Shown here piece by piece: positions 6,293 to 12,856 of a stretch of 15,387 nucleotides of DNA. The stretch covers positions 1 to 15,387 of the forward strand of contig DATIYW010000243.1 of NCBI GenBank assembly GCA_035517415.1, in the 5' to 3' direction. Position numbers and translations under genes: made by a program. Numbering within the stretch: the first letter of the stretch is position 1; each line of letters starts with the position of its first letter. This DNA is from DATIYW01 sp035517415. Lineage in GTDB: Bacteria; Acidobacteriota; Thermoanaerobaculia; Thermoanaerobaculales; Thermoanaerobaculaceae. A model generated the notes under the pieces. That model had not been told where the DNA came from and did not search any database. It saw nothing but the letters and a program-made list of their open reading frames with translations.

Positions 6293-6850
6293 ATGCCGGT
6301 GAATCTCGTTCCGAAGCGGCTCTACCTCACCAACGGGGTGGGTGTCCACCGCGAGAAGCTGCAGTCGTTCGAGCTCGCGCTGCGCGACGCGGGGCTGGCC
6401 GCGCTGAACCTCGTGTCGGTCTCCTCGATCTACCCGCCCGGCTGCAAGATCATCACGAGAGCCAAGGGCGAGGAGTACCTCGAGCCGGGGCAGATCGCGT
6501 TCGTGGTGATGAGCCGCGCCGAGTCGGACGAGCCGCATCGCATGATCGCGGCGTCGGTCGGCGTCGCGGTGCCGGCGGACCGCCGCATGTTCGGTTACCT
6601 CTCCGAGCACCACTCCTACGGCCAGACCGGCAAGGAGGCGGGGGACTACGCCGAGGACCTCGCCGCCTCGATGCTCGCCTCGACGCTGGGCGTCGAGTTC
6701 AACGAGGACCAGTCGTGGGACGAGAAGCGCCAGATCTGGAAGATCTCGAACAAGATCGTCACCACCCGCAACGTCACGCAGTCCGCCATCGTCGGCCGCA
6801 AGGGGCAGTGGACGACGGTGATCGCGGCGGCGATGCTGCTGTTCGAATGA
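6293..6850 (+). CDS. pdaD: Pyruvoyl-dependent arginine decarboxylase (PvlArgDC)
   Basis: Decarboxylates arginine to agmatine, the first step from arginine to polyamines. The 185-residue proenzyme is expected to self-cleave between Ser44 and Ser45 in NLVSVSSIYPPGC, turning Ser45 into the pyruvoyl cofactor on the alpha chain. The equivalent site in the Methanocaldococcus enzyme is also a Ser-Ser pair. The conserved acidic residue in FGYLSEHH (E105) and the C-terminal TTVIAAAML are present, and the length is normal. The start is supported by AAGGAGG about 7 bases upstream of the ATG. It is first in an operon, with 10 bases to the deoxyhypusine-synthase homologue. Relatives in the family have been shown or proposed to use ornithine or lysine; the agmatinase two genes downstream favours arginine here. 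Confidence 0.93.
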   Translation: MPVNLVPKRLYLTNGVGVHREKLQSFELALRDAGLAALNLVSVSSIYPPGCKIITRAKGEEYLEPGQIAFVVMSRAESDEPHRMIAASVGVAVPADRRMFGYLSEHHSYGQTGKEAGDYAEDLAASMLASTLGVEFNEDQSWDEKRQIWKISNKIVTTRNVTQSAIVGRKGQWTTVIAAAMLLFE

Positions 6851-6860
6851 GAGGGCGGTG

Positions 6861-7967
6861 ATGGCGAAACGGAAGAACGCCCACCTGCGCGGCGGCCGCA
6901 TCCTGCCGCCCCGCGTCCGCGGCGACATGAGCGCGGCGGAGCTCGTCGACGCGGCGTTCTCCGCCTACAACGCCGCGCGCCTGCGCGAGGCCGCCCGCCT
7001 GCTCGCCGAGCGGATGCTCGAGCCGGACGTGACCGTCGCCGTCTCGCTCACCGGGGCGCTCACCCCCGGCGGTTACGGCATCTCCTGCCTGATCCCGCTG
7101 GTCGAGGCCGGCTTCGTCGACTGGATCGTGTCGACCGGCGCGAACCTCTATCACGACCTCCACTTCGGGCTCGGCATGAAGCTCCACCACGGCTCCCCGT
7201 TCGTCTCCGACGTCGAGCTGCGGCGCGACGGGATCATCCGCATCTACGACATCTTCTTCCCCTACGAGGTGCTGCTCGACACCGACGCGTTCGTGCGCGA
7301 GGTGATCGCGGCGCGTCAGTTCCAGCACCCGATGTCGTCAGCCGAGTTCCACTACCGCCTCGGCGCGTTCGTCGCCAAGCGCGAGAGGCTGCTCGGCACC
7401 GAGGGGCATTCGCTGGTCGCGGCCTGCCACCGCGCCGGGGTGCCGGTCTACACCTCGTCGCCCGGCGACTCCTCGATCGGCATGAACGTCGCGGCGATGG
7501 CGCTCGCCGGCTCGAAGCTGACGATCGACCCCAACCTCGACGTCAACGAGACCGCGGCGATCGTGTACGGCGCCAAGCGCGCGCGCGGCAGGAGCGCGGT
7601 GCTGATCTTCGGCGGCGGCAGCCCGAAGAACTTCCTGCTCCAGACCGAGCCGCAGATCCAGGAGGTGCTCGGCCTCGCGGAGAAGGGCCACGACTACTTC
7701 CTCCAGGTGACGGACGCGCGGCCCGACACCGGCGGGCTCTCCGGCGCGACGCCCGCGGAGGCGGTCTCGTGGGGGAAGATCGACCCCGACCAGCTGCCGA
7801 GCGCGGTCGTGGTCTACACCGACTCGACGATCGCGATGCCCCTGCTGACGTCGTACGCGCTGGCGCGGCGCGAGCCCCGGCCGCTCAAGCGCCTCTACGA
7901 CCGCCGCGAGGAGCTTCTCGAGCGGATGCGCAAGGCGTACCTCGCGCGCGTCAGAGTCAAGGCGTGA
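6861..7967 (+). CDS. Deoxyhypusine synthase-family protein (probable homospermidine synthase-like)
   Basis: A 368-residue member of the deoxyhypusine synthase fold, which uses NAD+ to transfer an aminobutyl group from a polyamine. Visible motifs: SLTGALTPGGYG and VSTGANLYHD (NAD region), SSPGDSSIGMN, LTIDPNLDVNET, GGGSPKN, and AEAVSWGKI containing the catalytic lysine (K306, equivalent to human K329), W304 and E300. Two substrate-contact positions appear changed. The Lys-His of the eukaryotic GGGVVKHH motif is Lys256-Asn257, and the second Asp of the TDGSLGD motif is Met208 or Asn209. Bacteria normally lack the eIF5A substrate, and plant homospermidine synthases arose from this family. With arginine decarboxylase before it and agmatinase 13 bases after it, an aminobutyl transfer to putrescine or agmatine is the likely role (inference). 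ATG 6861 is preferred over GTG 6858 because GAGAGGG is then well spaced. Confidence 0.88.
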   Translation: MAKRKNAHLRGGRILPPRVRGDMSAAELVDAAFSAYNAARLREAARLLAERMLEPDVTVAVSLTGALTPGGYGISCLIPLVEAGFVDWIVSTGANLYHDLHFGLGMKLHHGSPFVSDVELRRDGIIRIYDIFFPYEVLLDTDAFVREVIAARQFQHPMSSAEFHYRLGAFVAKRERLLGTEGHSLVAACHRAGVPVYTSSPGDSSIGMNVAAMALAGSKLTIDPNLDVNETAAIVYGAKRARGRSAVLIFGGGSPKNFLLQTEPQIQEVLGLAEKGHDYFLQVTDARPDTGGLSGATPAEAVSWGKIDPDQLPSAVVVYTDSTIAMPLLTSYALARREPRPLKRLYDRREELLERMRKAYLARVRVKA

Positions 7968-7980
7968 TGCGGGAGCGGCG

Positions 7981-8880
7981 ATGAGCGACGAGCGCTACGC
8001 GCCCTACCAGGAGTTCCTCGGGCTGCCGCCCGAAGCGACGGCCGAGCGCCCGGTGCGCGCCGCGATCCTGCCGATCCCGTACGACCTCACCACCTCCTAC
8101 CAGCCCGGCGCCCGGCGGGGCCCGCTCGCGATCCTCGAGGCCTCGACGCACCTCGAGACCTGGGACGAGGAGCTGCGCTGCGAGAGCTGGGAGCAGATCG
8201 GCATCGAGACGCTCGCCGCGGTGGTGCCCGACACCTCGGGGCCGGAGGCGACGCTCGCGCGCATCGAGCGCGTCGCGCGCGAGGTCGTCGGCTCCGGCCG
8301 CTTCCTCGTCGGCCTCGGCGGCGAGCACTCGGTCACCGCGCCGCTCCTGCGCGCGGTGCGCGCGCGGCACCCGGCGGCCGGCGTGCTCCAGCTCGACGCC
8401 CACGCCGACCTGCGCGACAGCTTCGAGGGCTCGCCGCACAACCACGCCTGCGTCATGCACCGCGTGATCGACGACGGCGCAACGCTCGCGCAAGTCGGGA
8501 TCCGCTCGCTCACCGGCGAGGAGGCAGAGCTGATCCGCGAGCGGGGCATCTGCACCGTGTTCGCGAGCGAGGCGACGGCCGAGCCGGTGGAACGGTGGAT
8601 CGCGCGGGTGATCGCGGCGCTGCCGGCGGAGGTCTACGTCACCGTCGACCTCGACGCCTTCGACCCGTCGATCATGCCGGCGACCGGCACGCCGGAACCG
8701 GGCGGCCTCGACTGGTACCGGGCGCTCGCGGTGCTGCGCGCGGTCGCGCGCGCCCGGCGGATCGTCGGCTTCGACGTGGTCGAGCTGGCGCCGATCCCCG
8801 GCCTGGTCGCGCCCGACTTCCTCGCCGCCAAGCTCGTCTACCGACTGCTCGGCTACGCTTTCCGCGCCGGCGCCCGCTGA
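7981..8880 (+). CDS. speB: Agmatinase (ureohydrolase family)
   Basis: Hydrolyses agmatine to putrescine and urea with a binuclear manganese centre. The 299-residue protein has every ureohydrolase signature: GGEHS with H116, LDAHADLRD with D139, H141 and D143, the SPHNHACVMHR loop, DLDAFDPS with D223 and D225, and GFDVVELAP near the C-terminus. Arginase and formimidoglutamase share the fold. The gene order after an arginine decarboxylase points to agmatine, but substrate specificity cannot be proved from motifs. The start has GGGAG 6 bases upstream of the ATG. It is the last gene of the polyamine operon: the next gene has its own promoter 26 bases beyond the stop. Confidence 0.93.
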   Translation: MSDERYAPYQEFLGLPPEATAERPVRAAILPIPYDLTTSYQPGARRGPLAILEASTHLETWDEELRCESWEQIGIETLAAVVPDTSGPEATLARIERVAREVVGSGRFLVGLGGEHSVTAPLLRAVRARHPAAGVLQLDAHADLRDSFEGSPHNHACVMHRVIDDGATLAQVGIRSLTGEEAELIRERGICTVFASEATAEPVERWIARVIAALPAEVYVTVDLDAFDPSIMPATGTPEPGGLDWYRALAVLRAVARARRIVGFDVVELAPIPGLVAPDFLAAKLVYRLLGYAFRAGAR

Positions 8881-8906
8881 CCGCGGCGCCGCTCCGGCCC
8901 CGCCCC

Positions 8907-8936
8907 TTGACCGTCCCGGCTACCGAGACTTAGACT
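8907..8936 (+). promoter_or_regulatory. Sigma-70-like promoter TTGACC-18-TAGACT
   Basis: TTGACC (8907-8912) and TAGACT (8931-8936) are separated by 18 bases. They predict a transcript start near 8943 and a 31-base leader with GGGAGGG (8961-8967) before the ATG at 8974. Confidence 0.65.
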
Positions 8937-8948
8937 GGATTCAATCTA
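8931..8948. promoter_or_regulatory. Operator-like dyad over the -10 element
   Basis: TAGACTG (8931-8937), GATT, CAATCTA (8942-8948) form an inverted repeat matching at 6 of 7 positions. It covers the -10 and predicted start in an A/T-rich island, which is unusual in this GC-rich sequence. This is a plausible repressor site, though no regulator is identified. Confidence 0.4.
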
Positions 8949-8973
8949 GAAGTACGACCGGGAGGGCACACCG

Positions 8974-9273
8974 ATGATCGTCGTCCGCAACGTGTTTCAC
9001 CTCAAGTTCGGGAAGGCGAAGGAGGCGAGGGCGCTGATGAAGGAGGGCAAGGCGATCGCCGAGGAGGCGGGGTTCGAGCCGGGCCGCGTCCTCACCGACC
9101 TCTCGGGCCGGTTCTACACGCTGGTGATGGAAAACAGCTACCCCAACCTCGCCGGCCTCGAGAAGGCGCAGAAGAAGGGGTTCGCGAACAAGAAGTGGGA
9201 GGAGTGGTACCACCGGTTCGTACCCCTTGTGGAATCGGGCCACCGCGAGATCTTCCACCTCGTCGAGGACTGA
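8974..9273 (+). CDS. Small dimeric alpha/beta-barrel-like protein, function unknown
   Basis: A 99-residue cytoplasmic protein with no signal peptide. The beta-alpha-beta pattern (MIVVRNVFHLKFGKAKEARALMKEG, then FYTLVMENSY, then a charged helix ending FVPLVESGHREIF) resembles the NIPSNAP/antibiotic-monooxygenase type of dimeric alpha/beta barrel (ferredoxin-like half-barrel). Family members range from heme or quinone-related oxygenases to proteins of unknown role, and no catalytic residue can be singled out. It is rich in Lys and Glu, and its base composition is less GC-biased than its neighbours. The start is secured by GGGAGGG 6 bases upstream. It has its own promoter with an operator-like dyad and is followed by a perfect 9-bp hairpin, so it is probably a single-gene unit. 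Confidence 0.8.
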   Translation: MIVVRNVFHLKFGKAKEARALMKEGKAIAEEAGFEPGRVLTDLSGRFYTLVMENSYPNLAGLEKAQKKGFANKKWEEWYHRFVPLVESGHREIFHLVED

Positions 9274-9316
9274 ACCGCGCCGCGGGCGCGATGGCGCGCC
9301 GGCTGCCGGCCGGGCC

Positions 9317-9344
9317 CGGCCGGGGAGGGGCTCGCCCCCGGCCG
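9317..9344 (+). terminator. Perfect 9-bp GC hairpin
   Basis: CGGCCGGGG (9317-9325) pairs exactly with CCCCGGCCG (9336-9344) across a 10-base loop. An overlapping perfect 18-base palindrome runs 9306-9323. It sits between the small barrel protein and the methyltransferase promoter. No T-tract follows, so the terminator role is tentative. Confidence 0.4.
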
Positions 9345-9352
9345 TGACGCGG

Positions 9353-9358
9353 TAACCT
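9353..9358 (+). promoter_or_regulatory. -10 element TAACCT directly before the methyltransferase gene
   Basis: TAACCT ends 8 bases before the ATG, with no Shine-Dalgarno in between or just upstream. This suggests a leaderless transcript. No -35 is recognised. Confidence 0.45.
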
Positions 9359-9366
9359 GACGACAG

Positions 9367-10167
9367 ATGGCACGCGACGACGCGACGCAGCGCTTCTCGA
9401 ACCGGGTCGAGAACTACGTCCGCTACCGGCCGCACTACCCGGCGGCACTCGGCGAGCTGCTCGCCCGCGAGTGTGGGCTCGCCGCAGGCATGACGGTCGC
9501 GGACCTCGGCAGCGGCACCGGCATCCTCTCGGAGCTGTTCCTCCGCCGCGGCTGCCGCGTCCTCGGCGTCGAGCCGAATCCCGAGATGCGCGCGGCGGGG
9601 GAGCGCCTGCTCGGCGCCGACCCGCGCTTCACCAGCGTGGCGGGCACGGCGGAGGCGACCACGCTCCCGGACGCGAGCGTCGACCTCGTCGCCGCGGGAC
9701 AGGCGTTCCACTGGTTCGACCGCGAGCCCGCCCGCGCCGAGTTCCTCCGCATCCTGCGCCCGGGCGGGTGGGTCGTGCTGGTGTGGAACAAGCGGCGCAA
9801 GAGCGGAGCGCCGTTCATGGAAGCGTACGAGGGCCTGCTGCAGCGCTGGTCGGTCGACTACGCCGAGGTCGACCACGAGCGCGTCACCGACGAGGTGGTG
9901 GCCGATTTCTTCGCGCCCGGGCCGGTCGAGCGCCGGTCGTTCGAGACGCGCGAGCGGATGGACCTCGAGGCCTCGCGCGGCCGTCTCGAGTCGGCCTCCT
10001 ACGTGCCGGCGCCCGGCCACCCCAACCACGGGCCGATGATCGCGGAGCTGGCCGGGCTCGTGGCCCGCCACGGCACGGCAGGCGTGGTCACCTACGAGTA
10101 CGACACTGTGGCCTACTTCGGGCGGCTGGTCCCGCGCCGCCCCGGCGTCGCGGGCGCCCGCGGCTGA
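9367..10167 (+). CDS. Class I SAM-dependent methyltransferase
   Basis: A 266-residue soluble methyltransferase of the Methyltransf_11/UbiE-like group. Motif I VADLGSGTG (44-52) forms the SAM-binding loop and the acidic E69 in GVEPN ends strand 2 (ribose binding). The motif II/III region reads ASVDLVAAGQAFHWFD (103-118), and LRPGGWVVLVWNK is the strand after it. The N-terminal RYRPHYP and the AFHWF signature are typical of a subgroup related to trans-aconitate methyltransferase and yeast Tmt1/Crg1-like proteins, where the acceptor is a small molecule. The acceptor is unknown here, and the neighbours do not suggest a pathway. The start is the only ATG preceding the conserved N-terminal YxxRPxYP region. 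It appears leaderless. Confidence 0.9.
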   Translation: MARDDATQRFSNRVENYVRYRPHYPAALGELLARECGLAAGMTVADLGSGTGILSELFLRRGCRVLGVEPNPEMRAAGERLLGADPRFTSVAGTAEATTLPDASVDLVAAGQAFHWFDREPARAEFLRILRPGGWVVLVWNKRRKSGAPFMEAYEGLLQRWSVDYAEVDHERVTDEVVADFFAPGPVERRSFETRERMDLEASRGRLESASYVPAPGHPNHGPMIAELAGLVARHGTAGVVTYEYDTVAYFGRLVPRRPGVAGARG

Positions 10168-10194
10168 CCGCGCCGCGCTCGGCGGCCTTGCGGC

Positions 10195-10200
10195 TATACT
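10195..10200 (+). promoter_or_regulatory. -10 element TATACT upstream of the YfiT-like gene
   Basis: TATACT is a 5-of-6 match to the consensus -10. The transcript would start near 10207, leaving a leader of about 28 bases that contains the GAGGGGG ribosome binding site. No good -35 is seen. Confidence 0.5.
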
Positions 10201-10234
10201 CCGCTTGAGATCCGATCGCACGAGGGGGACGCCC

Positions 10235-10711
10235 ATGCTCAGCCAAACGCAACGCCTGGAACAGATCGACCGCCTCGCGCAGCTGCCGGACGCGCTCGAG
10301 CTGGCGGTCGGGGACCTCACCGACGCGCAGCTCGACACGCCCTACCGGGAGGGCGGATGGACGGTGCGACAGGTCGTCCACCACCTGCCGGACTCGCACA
10401 TGAACGCGTACGTCCGCAGCAAGCTGGTGTTCACCGAGGACCACCCGGCGCTCAAGCCCTACGACCAGGACGCGTGGAGCGCCCTCGCCGACGTACGCCT
10501 GCCGATCGGCCCGTCGCTCGCGCTGCTCCGCGGCCTCCACCAGCGCTGGGTCGAGTTCCTGCGCTCGCTGCCGGAGGCGGCGTGGTCGCGGCGGGGCTAC
10601 CACCCCGAGCACGGCGACATGACGCTCGACGACATCCTCGCCTCCTACGTCCACCACGGCGACACCCACCTCGGCCAGATCGAGTCGCTGCGCACCAAGA
10701 TGCGGTGGTGA
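10235..10711 (+). CDS. YfiT/DinB-superfamily metal-dependent hydrolase or thiol transferase
   Basis: A 158-residue four-helix DinB-superfamily protein close to Bacillus subtilis YfiT. Shared stretches include LDTPYREGGWTVRQVVHHL, DSHMNAYVRSKL, KPYDQDAW and the C-terminal YVHHGDTHL. The three metal-binding histidines of YfiT correspond to H50, H141 and H145, so the site is intact. Relatives are described as metal-dependent hydrolases or as bacillithiol/glutathione-type S-transferases (BstA). Whether this organism makes a low-molecular thiol of that kind is not visible, so the activity stays open. The ATG at 10235 has GAGGGGG upstream and begins where family homology begins. An upstream TTG at 10205 lies at the predicted transcript start and is rejected. 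Confidence 0.9.
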   Translation: MLSQTQRLEQIDRLAQLPDALELAVGDLTDAQLDTPYREGGWTVRQVVHHLPDSHMNAYVRSKLVFTEDHPALKPYDQDAWSALADVRLPIGPSLALLRGLHQRWVEFLRSLPEAAWSRRGYHPEHGDMTLDDILASYVHHGDTHLGQIESLRTKMRW

Positions 10712-10750
10712 GGGCGCCGGGCGGCGCGCCGCCGCGGCGTCGTGGTTGCG

Positions 10751-10780
10751 TTGTCCCCGGCGCCGGCGCCGATGTAGCAT
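10751..10780 (+). promoter_or_regulatory. Promoter TTGTCC-18-TAGCAT before the sulfatase-like gene
   Basis: TTGTCC (10751-10756) and TAGCAT (10775-10780) are separated by 18 bases. The -10 ends 8 bases before the ATG and no Shine-Dalgarno is present, so the mRNA is probably leaderless or nearly so. Confidence 0.5.
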
Positions 10781-10788
10781 CGCGGACG

Positions 10789-12699
10789 ATGCGTCGTACC
10801 TGGTTGCCCCGGGCCGCCCTGGCGGTCGCGGCCTGCGCGCTGGTCGCGAGCTGCGGACCCGCGCGCGAGCCGCTCTGGCACGAGGCCTGGACCCAGCAGC
10901 ACGTCGAGTTCTGGTGGGAGCGGGGCGTGGCGCCGGCTGCGGCGCTGCGATTCGAGGCGAAGCACTCCGGGCGGTTCTTTCGCGCCCGTGCGCTCAATCC
11001 CACGGCCGGCCCCGGCGACGTGGTCGTGGCCGGGCCCGGCGGCGAGCGCCGCTGGAGCGTCGCGCCGGGTGGCGCCGAGGACCTCGAGTGGGAGCTGCCC
11101 GGCCGCGGCGCGTACGACGTCCGCGTCACGCCCGGCCTCGAGCTGGGGGAGCCGAGGCTGGTGCGGCCGCGGAGCTCGGCGCCGCTGGTGGTCCTGGCGC
11201 TCGCCGACACGTTCCGCGCCGACCACGTCCGGCCCGACCTCACGCCGCGGCTGATCGAAGCGTTCCGCGACGGCGAGCGCTTCACCGATGCGGAGTCCAA
11301 CGCGTCGTGGACGCTGCCCTCGGTCGCCAGCCTGTTCACCTCGCGTCCGACCATCGAGCTGACCTCCGCCGACGGCGGCATCGTGGCGATCCCGGTCGGC
11401 GTCGCGTCGTGGGCCGAGGCGCTGCGCGCGCGCGGCTTCGTCGGCGGAGCGGTGGTCGCCAACCTGACGATCAACGTGCCGAACGACTTCGGCAAGGGCT
11501 TCGACGCCTACGTGGTGCCGCCGCGCTACACACCCGACTACCCGCCGACGGCGGAGATGGTGGTGGGTCAGGCCCGCGCCTGGCTGCGCGCCCACCGCGG
11601 CGAGCCGGCGTTCCTCTACGTCCACTTCATGGACCAGCACGCGCCGTACCACGACCACGAGGGCGGCATGGCGCCGATGGCGTCGATCGAGCCGCTCGCG
11701 AACCGCGCGCGGACGGCGAGCCCCGAGGAGACGAGGCAGCGGAAGGACGCGTACGCCTCCACCGTGCGCTACCTCGACCGCCAGCTCGGAGCCTTCCTTG
11801 CCGAGCTGCCGCCGCAGGCGGTGGTGGCGTTCACCGCCGACCACGGCGAGGCGTTCGGGGAGCACGACGGGTGCTGGGGCCACGGCTTGACCGTCTACCG
11901 TGAGGCGGTGCACGTACCGCTGCTGCTGCGCGGGCCGGGTGTGCCGCGAGGGGTGGAGGACGCCAGGGCGGTGCAGCTCCTCGACCTGGCGCCGACGCTC
12001 CTCGACCTCGCCGGGTGTCCGGCCCCGCCCGGGATGGCCGGCCGGTCGCTGCTGCGCGGCGGCGGCGCCCAGCCGCAGGTCGCGGTGACGTTCGGCGCCG
12101 GGCCGCTGCGGTGGCGCTGGCGTGCCGGGTCCCAGGTCGTGACGGTCCATACGCGTCCCCAGCCCGGACTCGCCCCCGAGTCGGAAGTGAAGATGCCGGA
12201 GGCGCGGCCGCTCCCGGTCGGCGCGTTCCGCTTCGACCTCGCGCGCGACCCGGGCGAGGAGCACCCGGAGCCGCTCGACGACGCGACCGCGCTGGCGGCC
12301 GCTGGCGTCTTCGCCCGCGGACTCGGCAAGCTGGTGCCGGGGCTCCAGGTGTTCGCCGCCGGCTGCCGCGGCCCCGCCAGCGTGGCGTTCGACGCGCCGG
12401 GTCGCCTGCGGGTGGCGCAGGTCTTCAGCGTCGGCAGGACGCGGATCGACGTCGCCGGCGAGCGGGTCGACGTCCGCTGGGACGACGCGTTCCCGTTCGC
12501 GCTCGCCGCGTTCGGCGGCGGTGCGCCGGTCCGTCCGCGACCGGCTGCCGGGTCCGCCTGGAGCTGGCTCGACGCGTCGGGCCCGCTCTCGATCGGCGCG
12601 CCCGGCGCCTACCTGTGGTGGGACTCCCGTTCCGCGCCGATCCAGCGCGACTACGAGGAGACGCTGTCTCGCCTGCGCAGTCTCGGCTACATCCACTGA
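10789..12699 (+). CDS. Sulfatase-like (alkaline phosphatase superfamily) lipoprotein
   Basis: A 636-residue predicted lipoprotein: basic MRRTWLPR, a short hydrophobic stretch, then lipobox VASC with Cys22. A roughly 110-residue N-terminal region without a recognised domain comes first. The sulfatase fold (about 130-420) follows, with metal-site motifs ALADTFRADHV (D140), HFMDQHAPY, TADHGEAFGEH (D351, H352) and WGHG (H365). In place of the FGly motif CxPxR, the nucleophile loop reads SWTLPS with T175. It is therefore not a classical formylglycine sulfatase; a Thr nucleophile is the rule in phosphotransferases of this superfamily such as LtaS or EptA. The C-terminal region (about 430-620) is variable and ends RLRSLGYIH, a tail seen in many sulfatase-like proteins. 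The substrate is unknown. The same frame is open upstream to 10357, but that part is the shadow of the preceding gene. Confidence 0.88.
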   Translation: MRRTWLPRAALAVAACALVASCGPAREPLWHEAWTQQHVEFWWERGVAPAAALRFEAKHSGRFFRARALNPTAGPGDVVVAGPGGERRWSVAPGGAEDLEWELPGRGAYDVRVTPGLELGEPRLVRPRSSAPLVVLALADTFRADHVRPDLTPRLIEAFRDGERFTDAESNASWTLPSVASLFTSRPTIELTSADGGIVAIPVGVASWAEALRARGFVGGAVVANLTINVPNDFGKGFDAYVVPPRYTPDYPPTAEMVVGQARAWLRAHRGEPAFLYVHFMDQHAPYHDHEGGMAPMASIEPLANRARTASPEETRQRKDAYASTVRYLDRQLGAFLAELPPQAVVAFTADHGEAFGEHDGCWGHGLTVYREAVHVPLLLRGPGVPRGVEDARAVQLLDLAPTLLDLAGCPAPPGMAGRSLLRGGGAQPQVAVTFGAGPLRWRWRAGSQVVTVHTRPQPGLAPESEVKMPEARPLPVGAFRFDLARDPGEEHPEPLDDATALAAAGVFARGLGKLVPGLQVFAAGCRGPASVAFDAPGRLRVAQVFSVGRTRIDVAGERVDVRWDDAFPFALAAFGGGAPVRPRPAAGSAWSWLDASGPLSIGAPGAYLWWDSRSAPIQRDYEETLSRLRSLGYIH

Positions 12700-12760
12700 C
12701 GGTCCGGAGAACCGCGCCGCGATTGACGGAGGGACGCCTGAAGCACGCCGATCCCGGGGC

Positions 12761-12789
12761 TTGACATGTGAGAACTCGATGTGCATAAT
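12761..12789 (+). promoter_or_regulatory. Near-consensus sigma-70 promoter of argR-argG
   Basis: TTGACA (12761-12766), exactly 17 bases, then CATAAT (12784-12789). This is the strongest promoter match in the window. The predicted start is near 12796, giving a leader of about 60 bases before argR. Confidence 0.8.
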
Positions 12790-12815
12790 AGCCATGTCAT
12801 GTGCATTTTCATGAA
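12779..12815. promoter_or_regulatory. Candidate ARG boxes (ArgR operator)
   Basis: ATGTGCAT occurs twice exactly, at 12779-12786 and 12799-12806, 20 bases apart (about two helical turns). The second copy forms TGCAT-TTTC-ATGAA (12802-12815), with the spacing of an ARG box (TGAAT-N4-ATTCA) and 7 of 10 half-site matches. The first copy overlaps the -10. The layout fits autorepression by ArgR, which is inference. Confidence 0.5.
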
Positions 12816-12856
12816 CGCGACGACAGCGACGACAACCGGCGAGTCGGGAGGCGGCG

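Noticed and set aside
10357..10788. N-terminal extension of the sulfatase-like frame
   Set aside because: It overlaps the YfiT-like gene out of frame, whereas the ATG at 10789 gives a proper lipoprotein signal and sits right after a -10 element.
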